From Dysgonamonadaceae bacterium (GTDB lineage: Bacteria > Bacteroidota > Bacteroidia > Bacteroidales > Azobacteroidaceae): a DNA stretch of 16,629 nucleotides. The stretch is from contig JAITAH010000224.1 of the NCBI GenBank assembly GCA_031284225.1, positions 1 to 16,629 of the forward strand, given 5' to 3'. The notes below the pieces were generated by a model, which saw only the letters and a program-made list of their open reading frames with translations, had not been told where the DNA came from and searched no databases. Shown piece after piece: positions 5,802-12,654 of the stretch; position 1 is the stretch's first letter; each line of letters begins with the position of its first letter. A program made the translations under genes and the position numbers.

Positions 5802-6649
5802 AAAAAAGGTCCGCTTTTTGGCAACAGGTGCGCTTCAAGTATAAACTGCTCTTTCTGAATGAAAACACCTTAGAAGAGGTCTTCTCGTTGCGTTTGTCCC
5901 AGTGGTCGGGTTTTTGGATATTGCTGGCATTTGCCTTCCTGTTGATTACTTTAACGTCAATCGTTATCATCAATACGCCTATCCGCAATTATTTACCGGG
6001 GTATATGGATTCGGAAATCCGGCAGGAAATGATTGCCAACGCCTTGAAAACCGATTCGTTGGAACATGTCCTCTCTATTCAGACGCAATACCTGAAAAAT
6101 GTAACGGATATATTGAAAGGCGAAAGCTCCATAGCGGAAGTTCCGCAACTGGATACGACTTCCGTCAAAATGGGGGGCAGTTTGGAAAAATCCAAGGAAC
6201 TGGAAAAATTTGTGCGGAATTACGAAGAAGAGGAACGCTATAATCTGAACGTCTTGACTGCATCGTCCATTCTTCCTTCTAATTTGCTTTTTTACAGGCC
6301 TGTACAGGGAATTGTTTCCGCCAAGTTCAGCAACGCTGAAAAACATTACGGCGTCGATGTGGCGGCTCTTCCCCGGTCGAGCGTATTGGCTACCATGAAA
6401 GGCACGGTCGTCTTTTCCGGTTTTGACGCCAATGGCGGTTATGTTATTCAGATACAGCATACAAATGGATTTCTATCGGTTTACAAACACAATGCCTTGC
6501 TGTTGAAAAAACAAGCCGATGAAGTGAGCGCCGGAGAAGCGATTGCTATCGTTGGAAATACCGGCAGCTTATCGAGCGGGACGCACTTGCATTTTGAATT
6601 GTGGTATAACGGGAGGCCTGTCGATCCGGAAGAATTTATTGTGTTTTAA
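5798..6649 (+). CDS. M23 (LytM-type) metallo-endopeptidase, membrane anchored
   Basis: Predicted to cut peptide cross-links of peptidoglycan in the periplasm. The 283-aa protein has a cytoplasmic N-terminus of about 36 residues, one membrane helix (about 37-59, WSGFWILLAFAFLLITL), a helical charged stalk (about 70-150) and a C-terminal LytM domain (about 165-283). The zinc ligands are intact: His183 and Asp187 in HYGVDV and His265 in THLHF, with His231 (YKHN) and His263 as catalytic histidines, so it should be active and not an EnvC-like activator with lost ligands. It overlaps the S46 gene by 4 bp and leaves 1 bp to dxr. M23 genes next to dxr are common in Bacteroidales, suggesting a conserved envelope-linked operon. 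Confidence 0.93.
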   Translation: MKKRSAFWQQVRFKYKLLFLNENTLEEVFSLRLSQWSGFWILLAFAFLLITLTSIVIINTPIRNYLPGYMDSEIRQEMIANALKTDSLEHVLSIQTQYLKNVTDILKGESSIAEVPQLDTTSVKMGGSLEKSKELEKFVRNYEEEERYNLNVLTASSILPSNLLFYRPVQGIVSAKFSNAEKHYGVDVAALPRSSVLATMKGTVVFSGFDANGGYVIQIQHTNGFLSVYKHNALLLKKQADEVSAGEAIAIVGNTGSLSSGTHLHFELWYNGRPVDPEEFIVF

Positions 6650-6650
6650 T

Positions 6651-7805
6651 ATGCAGAAACGACAAATCGCTCTACTGGGTTCGACCGGTTCGATCGGAAC
6701 ACAAGCGCTGGATGTGATTCGTCAGCATCCCGAACAACTGGAAGTCTATGCCTTGACTGCCCATCATCAGGTAGAATTGCTGATCCGACAGGCGCGCGAG
6801 TTTATGCCCGAAATGGTTGTCATTGCCGACGCAACGAAATACGAACAACTGAAAGAAGGTTTACGGGATTTACCCATCAAAGTATGGGCGGGCGCCGACG
6901 CTTTGGCGCAAGTGGTGGAAGCCGGACCGATCGACATGGTACTGACAGCCATGGTCGGCTATGCAGGATTAACCCCCACGATTCACGCCATCAAAGCCGG
7001 CAAAGCCATTGCCCTCGCCAATAAGGAAACCTTGGTCGTAGCCGGCGAACTGATTACGCAATTGGCTTCCGAACACCGGACCCCTCTTTTGCCGGTCGAT
7101 TCCGAACATTCGGCCATCTTCCAGTGTTTGGTAGGGGAGCAGGACAATCCGGTGGATAAAATCCTTTTGACCGCTTCGGGTGGTCCGTTCCGGAATTTCA
7201 CGCCGGAACAATTGCAACACGTTACCAAAAACGAAGCGTTGAAGCATCCGAATTGGAAGATGGGCGCCAAAGTTACCATCGATTCGGCCAGCCTGATGAA
7301 CAAAGGCTTTGAGATGATCGAAGCTCGATGGCTGTTTGGTGTCGCTCCCGAACAAATACAGGTGTTGATACATCCCCAGTCGATTATTCATTCGATGGTG
7401 CAGTTCCGCGACAAGTCGATCAAAGCGCAACTGGGATTGCCCGACATGCGGTTGCCGATTCAGTATGCGTTGACATATCCCCAGCGGCTGAAATCCGATT
7501 TTCTGGACTTGGATTTCAATAAATTCCAGACTTTAACGTTTGAAGAACCGGATACCTCGCGTTTCCGCAATCTGGGATTTGCTTTTGAGGCCATTCGCCG
7601 GGGCGGTAATCTGCCGTGCATCCTGAATGCAGCCAACGAAGTGGTGGTCGCTGCCTTTTTGCAGGACAGGATCGGTTTCCTGTCTATGAGCGATGCGATT
7701 GAAAAAGCAATGCAAACGGTTGAATTTATCGCCGCTCCCTCGTATGAAGATTTAGTTGAAACAGATAAAAAAACAAGAGATAAAACAGTAGAAATGATAA
7801 AATAA
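6651..7805 (+). CDS. dxr: 1-deoxy-D-xylulose 5-phosphate reductoisomerase
   Basis: Converts DXP to 2-C-methyl-D-erythritol 4-phosphate using NADPH, the first committed step of the MEP isoprenoid pathway, in the cytoplasm. The 384-aa protein has the N-terminal NADPH-binding motif LLGSTGSIGTQALDV, ALANKETLVVAGE with Lys125, the metal site PVDSEHSAIFQ with Asp150 and Glu152, SGGPFR, the flexible loop HPNWKMGAKV, and IDSASLMNKGFEMIEA with Asn217, Lys218 and Glu221. The C-terminal motif CILNAANEVVVAAF is also present. The start at 6651 is chosen because GSTGSIG must lie near the N-terminus; an earlier in-frame ATG (6543) would lie inside the M23 gene. It begins 1 bp after the M23 stop and is followed 2 bp later by rseP, a frequent pairing in this phylum. 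Confidence 0.98.
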   Translation: MQKRQIALLGSTGSIGTQALDVIRQHPEQLEVYALTAHHQVELLIRQAREFMPEMVVIADATKYEQLKEGLRDLPIKVWAGADALAQVVEAGPIDMVLTAMVGYAGLTPTIHAIKAGKAIALANKETLVVAGELITQLASEHRTPLLPVDSEHSAIFQCLVGEQDNPVDKILLTASGGPFRNFTPEQLQHVTKNEALKHPNWKMGAKVTIDSASLMNKGFEMIEARWLFGVAPEQIQVLIHPQSIIHSMVQFRDKSIKAQLGLPDMRLPIQYALTYPQRLKSDFLDLDFNKFQTLTFEEPDTSRFRNLGFAFEAIRRGGNLPCILNAANEVVVAAFLQDRIGFLSMSDAIEKAMQTVEFIAAPSYEDLVETDKKTRDKTVEMIK

Positions 7806-7807
7806 GT

Positions 7808-9112
7808 ATGGAAACATTTATAGTAAAAGCGCTTCAGTTGATCCTGAGTTTGTCCATTCTGGTAATTATCCACGAATGTGGGCATTTCTTTTTCGCCAAA
7901 CTTTTCAAAGTGCGGGTCGAAAAATTCTATTTATTCTTCAATCCGTGGTTTTCCCTATTTAAATATAAACCCCGGAACAGCGAAACCGAATACGGCGTCG
8001 GCTGGCTGCCTCTGGGCGGCTATGTAAAAATCGCCGGCATGATAGACGAAAGCATGGATAAGGAAGCCATGAAGCAACCGCCTCAGCCGTGGGAATTTCG
8101 CACGCACCCGGCGTGGCAACGCCTGCTCATTATGATAGGCGGTGTGCTGATGAATTTTATCTTAGCCTTTTTCATCTATTCGATGGTGGTTTTGGCTTGG
8201 GGCGATAATTACATTCCGATAACGAAAACGCCTTTGTACTTTAGCGAAACGGCTCAGCAAGCCGGATTTCAGAACGGCGATGTGCTCTTGACTGCCGATG
8301 GAAAACCGCTTTCCCGGTACGACGATTTGGATTTGTTCCGGGTCATCGACGCCGAAACTGTTACGGTATTGCGCAACGGGCATGAAGTGTCTTTCAATTT
8401 ACCGGAAGATTTCAAAGCCCGATTTTTGGCTTCCAAAATGCCGTTTGCCGATATTGCTGTTGCGCAGGTGGACAGTGTCATGCCCGGAAGCAACGCCGAA
8501 AAAGCCGGCTTGCAGGCGGGCGACCGGATTATCTCCGTCGATGAAACGCCTACGGTTGCCTTTGCCGTCTTTTCGTCGCAACTCTCCAAACGCAAAGATT
8601 CGGGCGCCACGCTGGGCGTAGTCAGAGGACAGGACACGCTGCGTTTAGCGGCGCAGGTGGACGCCCAAGGCAAATTAGGCCTTTTGGTGAATATGCCTCA
8701 AGTGAGCGTTCGCGACCATTACGGCTTTTTCCGGTCGTTCCCGGTCGGCATTGAATTAGGGCTTCGGAAAATGGCTTTTTACGTACTGCAATTGAAATTG
8801 GTATTCAGTAAAGCCGGCATAAGCAGTATTGGCGGTTTTGGCGCTATCGGCAACCTTTTCCCGCCGGTATGGGACTGGTTCGCTTTTTGGATGATGACGG
8901 CCTTGCTGTCCATCATGCTGGGCGTTATGAATTTGCTCCCCATTCCGGCCTTAGACGGCGGTCATGTTTTATTCCTGCTTTATGAAGCCGTTACCCGTCG
9001 GCAACCCGGCGAGAAGTTTCTGGAGTATGCGCAAATGACGGGAATGATTCTCTTGATTGCCCTGCTGCTGTATGCCAACGGAATGGATCTTGTGAGGGCG
9101 TTTTTCAAATGA
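7808..9112 (+). CDS. rseP: Site-2 metalloprotease RseP (M50B)
   Basis: An intramembrane zinc protease that cleaves membrane-bound anti-sigma factors or remnant signal peptides. The 434-aa protein shows the active-site helix IIHECGHFFFAKLF with His22, Glu23 and His26 (a Cys in the third position where Phe is more usual). The central periplasmic region carries two PDZ-like domains (about residues 140-210 and 215-300, the latter with SNAEKAGLQAGDRIISVD). The third zinc ligand is Asp383 in LLPIPALDGGHVLF, and hydrophobic helices follow to the C-terminus. Membrane helices are visible at about 5-25, 100-125, 355-395 and 410-428. It is the last gene of the four-gene operon; a palindromic array 9 bp after its stop could form its terminator. 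Confidence 0.95.
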   Translation: METFIVKALQLILSLSILVIIHECGHFFFAKLFKVRVEKFYLFFNPWFSLFKYKPRNSETEYGVGWLPLGGYVKIAGMIDESMDKEAMKQPPQPWEFRTHPAWQRLLIMIGGVLMNFILAFFIYSMVVLAWGDNYIPITKTPLYFSETAQQAGFQNGDVLLTADGKPLSRYDDLDLFRVIDAETVTVLRNGHEVSFNLPEDFKARFLASKMPFADIAVAQVDSVMPGSNAEKAGLQAGDRIISVDETPTVAFAVFSSQLSKRKDSGATLGVVRGQDTLRLAAQVDAQGKLGLLVNMPQVSVRDHYGFFRSFPVGIELGLRKMAFYVLQLKLVFSKAGISSIGGFGAIGNLFPPVWDWFAFWMMTALLSIMLGVMNLLPIPALDGGHVLFLLYEAVTRRQPGEKFLEYAQMTGMILLIALLLYANGMDLVRAFFK

Positions 9113-9121
9113 TATCGCGTA

Positions 9122-9173
9122 AAACTTACCAAATGGTAACTTACCAAGTAGTAACTTACCATTTGGTAAGTTT
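9122..9173. repeat. Triple 14-bp palindrome array, operator-like and terminator-like
   Basis: Three palindromic boxes lie at exactly 15-bp spacing: TTACCAAATGGTAA (9126-9139), TTACCAAGTAGTAA (9141-9154, imperfect) and TTACCATTTGGTAA (9156-9169). Box 3 is the exact reverse complement of box 1, so the block is also one large inverted repeat with a perfect 18-bp stem (9122-9139 with 9156-9173) and a 16-nt loop. The -33 element of the following ATPase gene lies inside box 3, which suggests a repressor or activator array. Read from rseP, the stem followed by ATGTTTTTTATTT could also act as a terminator. No other copy of the box was seen in the window. Confidence 0.85.
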
Positions 9174-9193
9174 ATGTTTTTTATTTACCTTTG
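9162..9193 (+). promoter_or_regulatory. Promoter of the AAA+ ATPase gene, -33 box inside palindrome 3
   Basis: TTTG at 9162-9165, a 20-bp spacer and TACCTTTG at 9186-9193 match the Bacteroidota consensus. The start point would be near 9200, with a leader of about 17 nt to the ATG at 9217. Because the -33 box is part of the third palindrome, a protein bound there would compete with the sigma factor. Confidence 0.75.
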
Positions 9194-9216
9194 CACAAAA
9201 CAAATAGAGATAAAAA

Positions 9217-10341
9217 ATGGAAAATCCTTTTTATTTTGGGCGAATGGTAACAGGAAATTGCTTTACCGACAGAGAGAAAGACACGAATCGATTGGTAACT
9301 GATTTCAAGAATGGGATTAATTCCATTTTGATTTCCCCGCGTCGTTGGGGAAAATCGTCGTTAGTCCGCAAAGCCGGCGACAAGGTAGAAAGCAAAAAAA
9401 TAAAAGTGGCTTATATTGACGCCTTTTCACTCAGGAGTGAAATGGATTTTTATACGGTTTACGCCAAATCGATTGTTGACGCTACGGCGTCGCAATGGGA
9501 AGAAAAACTGAAAAATTTGAAAGAATTTCTTCAGCAGATTATGCCTAAAATCACTATCGGATTGGATCCGAACAATGAATTTTCCATGAGTTTCGATTGG
9601 GAAGAAGTCCGAAGGAATACGGATGAACTGTTGAATTTGCCGGAAAAAATTGCGAAAGCCAAGAATATTCGATTAGTGGTATGTATCGATGAATTTCAAA
9701 ATATTGCTACATTCAGCGATTCACTGGCATTTCAAAAACAGTTGCGTAGCGTGTGGCAGAAACACGAGGCAGCCTGTTATTGCCTGTACGGCAGTAAATT
9801 TCACATGATGCAGGAATTGTTTGAAAGGCAGTCGACGCCTTTTTACCGGTTTGGCGATTTAATCCATTTGGATAAAATCTCGGAGCAGGATTGGGCGATC
9901 TTCATTCGGAAACAATTTGAAAATACCGGAAAAATTATTGATGATGAATGTATTACAAAAATTATCAAGGTAGTGGATAGACATTCCTATTACGTTCAGC
10001 AACTTTCACATTTGGTGTGGGAAAGAACAGACAAAGCGGTTAACGACGCGATCTATCAAGAAGCTTTGGACGATATGATTACGCAAAATGCCATTCTTTA
10101 TCAACGGGATACGGAAAAAATGTCGGCCTATCGACTGAATTTTCTGAAAGCCGTGGCTTCCGGTGAACGGAAAAACTTCAGCAGCAGCGAGATTTTGAAT
10201 AAATACCGCTTAGGCACTTCGGCCAATGTAGTGAAAGTAAAGAACTATTTATTGAACGAAGAAATCATTGATATACGGAACAAAGAGATTTCGTTTATCG
10301 ATCCGGTTTATGAACTTTGGTTTAAGAGAGAGATTTTATAG
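9217..10341 (+). CDS. AAA+ ATPase of the archaeal-type (ATPase_2 / PF01637-like) family with C-terminal winged helix
   Basis: A 374-aa STAND-like P-loop ATPase. The family N-terminus FYFGRMVTGNCFTDRE is followed by Walker A SPRRWGKSSLV (Lys46, Ser47), Walker B RLVVCIDEFQ (Asp158, Glu159), a sensor-like CLYGSKFHMM (about 189-198) and a helical lid. The C-terminal winged-helix-like part (about 300-374) ends in FIDPVYELWFKR, a typical family ending. The catalytic residues look intact. Members of this family often occur as many paralogues in Bacteroidota genomes and their cellular job is poorly known; no partner nuclease or toxin gene is adjacent. The gene has its own promoter under a palindromic array and its own terminator, so it is an independent unit inserted after the rseP operon. 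Confidence 0.85.
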   Translation: MENPFYFGRMVTGNCFTDREKDTNRLVTDFKNGINSILISPRRWGKSSLVRKAGDKVESKKIKVAYIDAFSLRSEMDFYTVYAKSIVDATASQWEEKLKNLKEFLQQIMPKITIGLDPNNEFSMSFDWEEVRRNTDELLNLPEKIAKAKNIRLVVCIDEFQNIATFSDSLAFQKQLRSVWQKHEAACYCLYGSKFHMMQELFERQSTPFYRFGDLIHLDKISEQDWAIFIRKQFENTGKIIDDECITKIIKVVDRHSYYVQQLSHLVWERTDKAVNDAIYQEALDDMITQNAILYQRDTEKMSAYRLNFLKAVASGERKNFSSSEILNKYRLGTSANVVKVKNYLLNEEIIDIRNKEISFIDPVYELWFKREIL

Positions 10342-10412
10342 CGAGTTTGTGTCGTTTGACGACAGAAAAAAAGCAGGGCGATGGGTTTCGTCCTGCTTTT
10401 TTTATCTCGCTA
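10339..10412. terminator. Nested bidirectional terminator after the AAA+ ATPase gene
   Basis: The core is a 9-bp stem GCAGGGCGA / TCGTCCTGC flanked by A7 on the left and T7 on the right (10366-10403), so it works as an intrinsic terminator on both strands for the convergent ATPase and lipoprotein genes. Upstream is a second small hairpin, GTCGT-TTG-ACGAC (10351-10363). Both are enclosed by a 7-bp outer inverted repeat, TAGCGAG (10339-10345, including the stop codon) and CTCGCTA (10406-10412), giving a three-way-junction shape. Confidence 0.85.
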
Positions 10413-10474
10413 CTAATCCGTTTATTGAACAATCAGCGGATTGTAGTCTTTTTCGCGGTTGGGAATTACCCAAG

Positions 10475-11008
10475 TCAGGGGTGAACAAAATTCGCAACGA
10501 TGGTATGGCTGCCGGATACTACCCAATAATAGCTGTCTGTGTTATTATCTGTGTTATTTAATATAAGCCTCTTTTCTTCTTCTTGATAAGTAACGCTTAA
10601 AACAAAAGAAATGGGGGTTCCAGAATTATTCACTGTATATTGATTAATAGCATAAGATACCAATTTGTGCCGATACCAAATATTATAAGTATTAAATGAA
10701 AAGTCATTGGCAAAGAAACTTCCATTACTGCTTTTTCTAAGTTTAAATTTTACTTCACATCGATATTCAGGAAAGACTACATCCATGGGAAATGAATTGT
10801 CATAAAAAAAGATGATTGAATTTCCGGATCCACTTCCACCGTCATTACCATCACAATAAAGTTGATCAATATCATATGTGATATCGGAAGGATTTATATT
10901 ATTATTGTTAGTAAAGGAACTACCTGTGTAATTGGATTCATCACTACAACCCCATACGACGCTTAATATTGCTTGCAATACTATCAAATAACATAATTTA
11001 CTTTTCAT
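10475..11008 (-). CDS. Predicted surface lipoprotein of unknown function
   Basis: A 177-aa protein that I do not recognise. It begins with a lipoprotein signal peptide (MKSKLCYLIVLQAILSVVWG, lipid cysteine at residue 21). The cysteine is followed by SDES, the acidic pattern that directs Bacteroidota lipoproteins to the cell surface. The mature part has an Asn/Ser-rich linker, a Gly/Ser stretch (DGGSGSGNS), then mostly beta-strand-like sequence with many aromatic residues (IIFFYDNSF, SYYWVVSGSHTIVANF). Two further cysteines (CDGN and YRCEV) could form a disulfide. It follows SusD on the same strand after a strong hairpin, so it may be an accessory surface protein of the SusCD system. The codon use is very AT-rich. 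A TAAATTTG box at 11016-11023 is too close to the ATG to be a normal promoter. Confidence 0.75.
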   Translation of the reverse strand: MKSKLCYLIVLQAILSVVWGCSDESNYTGSSFTNNNNINPSDITYDIDQLYCDGNDGGSGSGNSIIFFYDNSFPMDVVFPEYRCEVKFKLRKSSNGSFFANDFSFNTYNIWYRHKLVSYAINQYTVNNSGTPISFVLSVTYQEEEKRLILNNTDNNTDSYYWVVSGSHTIVANFVHP

Positions 11009-11064
11009 GATTTAACAAATTTAAATGTTTTAATTTATTGGTATCTCTTTCACAATGTCTTATT

Positions 11065-11103
11065 CTGAAATAGCTTTACACAAAAAACGCAAAGCTATTT
11101 CAG
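11065..11103 (-). terminator. 13-bp perfect hairpin between SusD and the lipoprotein gene
   Basis: CTGAAATAGCTTT (11065-11077) and AAAGCTATTTCAG (11091-11103) form a perfect 13-bp stem with a 13-nt A-rich loop. A further 4 bp (TCTT/AAGA) can pair beyond a small bulge. No U-tract follows on the minus strand, so it may be a partial terminator, an mRNA 3'-end stabiliser or a processing site that sets SusCD apart from the downstream lipoprotein. Confidence 0.65.
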
Positions 11104-11129
11104 TACAAGATACTCATTTGAAAATCTTA

Positions 11130-12629
11130 CTATTTTTGATGATTTTTTGTACACAAAAGATTATAATCGGTTTCCGCTTTTGGAATTTCATATACCCATT
11201 CCGGTGCATCTTTATCTTTATCTAAGAAACCGGCAAAACTGATATTATAATTTGTTCCTGTGCGGTGAACATCCAGATGCAACCGTTTCAAGTCGAACCA
11301 ACGAAACCCTTCGCCCCAGAGTTCGATACGGCGATGATTCATGATTTCCTCAGCCAATGCTACGCCACTGTTACTGGAATCGGTATAACTCGGATCGCGT
11401 TCTGCCACAAACTTTTTCAGATATTGTTTAGCTAAAAGATCATTTCCAGCCCTTGCATATGCTTCTGCCGCGGTAAGATACATTTCAGAAAGGCGCATAA
11501 AAGCCACATCGCCCACCGGATCTGCCGTAGAACGAGCCATAAATTTGCGGTGCTGATAAACCCGTTTATTATAGGATGAACTGGGAACCGAGGCTGTGCC
11601 GGTAGGATCCCACCACTGACGGCGCAAATCGGTAGCCGACATCAAATCATAAGTGGTAGAACTGATACATTTGATTCCTGTGCGATTGGATGAAGAATTG
11701 AAATTCCATCCCATATAAGCATAGAACGAATAGAAATATACCGTCTGATCATTCAATGTTTTTGCAGCATATATAGCTTCTTTGGTATTTGTAGTAATAT
11801 CTGCGAAGCCACCCATCAATTGATTTTTTGTCATCAGCGTTGCACCGGTAGCTTCGGCGGCATTAATAGCGGCTACGGCAGCCGCTGCAGCATCTGTATA
11901 GTTCTGCTGAGCGAGCGTAACACGGGCTTTTAATCCGTAAGCGGCTGCTTGAGAATAATGGGTTACATCATACGGTTCGTATCCATCCAATAAAGCAATA
12001 GCATTATCCAGGTCCGCATTTATTTTTTGATACACATCGTTTACCGAATTACGGGCTATGGGTACGATTTCCGACGATTCGCGATAAGGGATACCGTCCT
12101 GTGTGTTATTGCTGGAGGCTTCATAGCGTTTGGCATAAAGTTGTACCAGATTAAAATGCGACCATGCACGAATACAGAGCGCTTCTCCTTTAATATATTT
12201 TGCCATGGGATCGGATGAATTGGCAAAATTCTTTTCTAATCCTTCTAAAATCAGATTCGCATTTAAGATAAACTGATAATAAGTTCGCCAAAAACCTGCA
12301 TTATAACTGGAAGTTTCACTTTTATTGGGCGCCCATTGCAAATAAGTTTGATGCCATGTTTGGACATCCCAAGTAAAATCATCTCCTTCTGCTTCACGAC
12401 AAATCATAAATCCCGGTTCACCGCCCATTCCCTGATTTTCTAAAAATTGCGATACCATATTTCGATGAATACCATTGAGGGCAATATATAAACCGTCTAA
12501 AGTTTCAGAAATAGTTACCGCCGAAACAGATTCGGTTGGAGTCGTGTCCAAAAAATCATCTGAGCAACTTGTCAGATTAAATGCTGCGCCAATTGCTATG
12601 CTAAAGAGAATATATTTAAACTGTTTCAT
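11130..12629 (-). CDS. RagB/SusD family substrate-binding surface lipoprotein
   Basis: The surface lid of a SusCD importer, binding substrate and delivering it to the TonB-dependent channel. The 499-aa protein has a lipoprotein signal (lipid Cys22 in NLTSC) followed by SDDFLDTTP, the surface-export and family start signature. SusD-like helices and TPR-like pairs follow (KYIKGEALCIRAWSHFNLVQLY, YSQAAAYGLKARVTLAQ). The C-terminal part has the conserved AFMRLSEMYLTAAEAYARAG and ELWGEGFRWFDLKR motifs. Length is normal. It lies 25 bp downstream of SusC on the same strand, so the two form an operon. The substrate cannot be read from the sequence; no glycoside hydrolase, sulfatase or lyase gene is present in the window to suggest a glycan. 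Confidence 0.95.
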   Translation of the reverse strand: MKQFKYILFSIAIGAAFNLTSCSDDFLDTTPTESVSAVTISETLDGLYIALNGIHRNMVSQFLENQGMGGEPGFMICREAEGDDFTWDVQTWHQTYLQWAPNKSETSSYNAGFWRTYYQFILNANLILEGLEKNFANSSDPMAKYIKGEALCIRAWSHFNLVQLYAKRYEASSNNTQDGIPYRESSEIVPIARNSVNDVYQKINADLDNAIALLDGYEPYDVTHYSQAAAYGLKARVTLAQQNYTDAAAAAVAAINAAEATGATLMTKNQLMGGFADITTNTKEAIYAAKTLNDQTVYFYSFYAYMGWNFNSSSNRTGIKCISSTTYDLMSATDLRRQWWDPTGTASVPSSSYNKRVYQHRKFMARSTADPVGDVAFMRLSEMYLTAAEAYARAGNDLLAKQYLKKFVAERDPSYTDSSNSGVALAEEIMNHRRIELWGEGFRWFDLKRLHLDVHRTGTNYNISFAGFLDKDKDAPEWVYEIPKAETDYNLLCTKNHQK

Positions 12630-12654
12630 ATTCGTAATTAATTAATAAAATGAA

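Noticed and set aside
6543..6650. N-terminal extension of dxr from an ATG at 6543
   Set aside because: It lies within the M23 coding region in another frame, and the NADPH-binding GSTGSIG must be near the N-terminus; the start at 6651 is right.
8980..9162. Minus-strand open frame with repeated SYYLVSYHLVS-like residues
   Set aside because: The peptide repeat is only the 15-bp palindrome period read as codons; the rest is antisense to rseP.
11016..11023. Minus-strand TAAATTTG ahead of the lipoprotein gene
   Set aside because: It would start transcription at or inside the start codon, and no TTTG lies 19-22 bp upstream.
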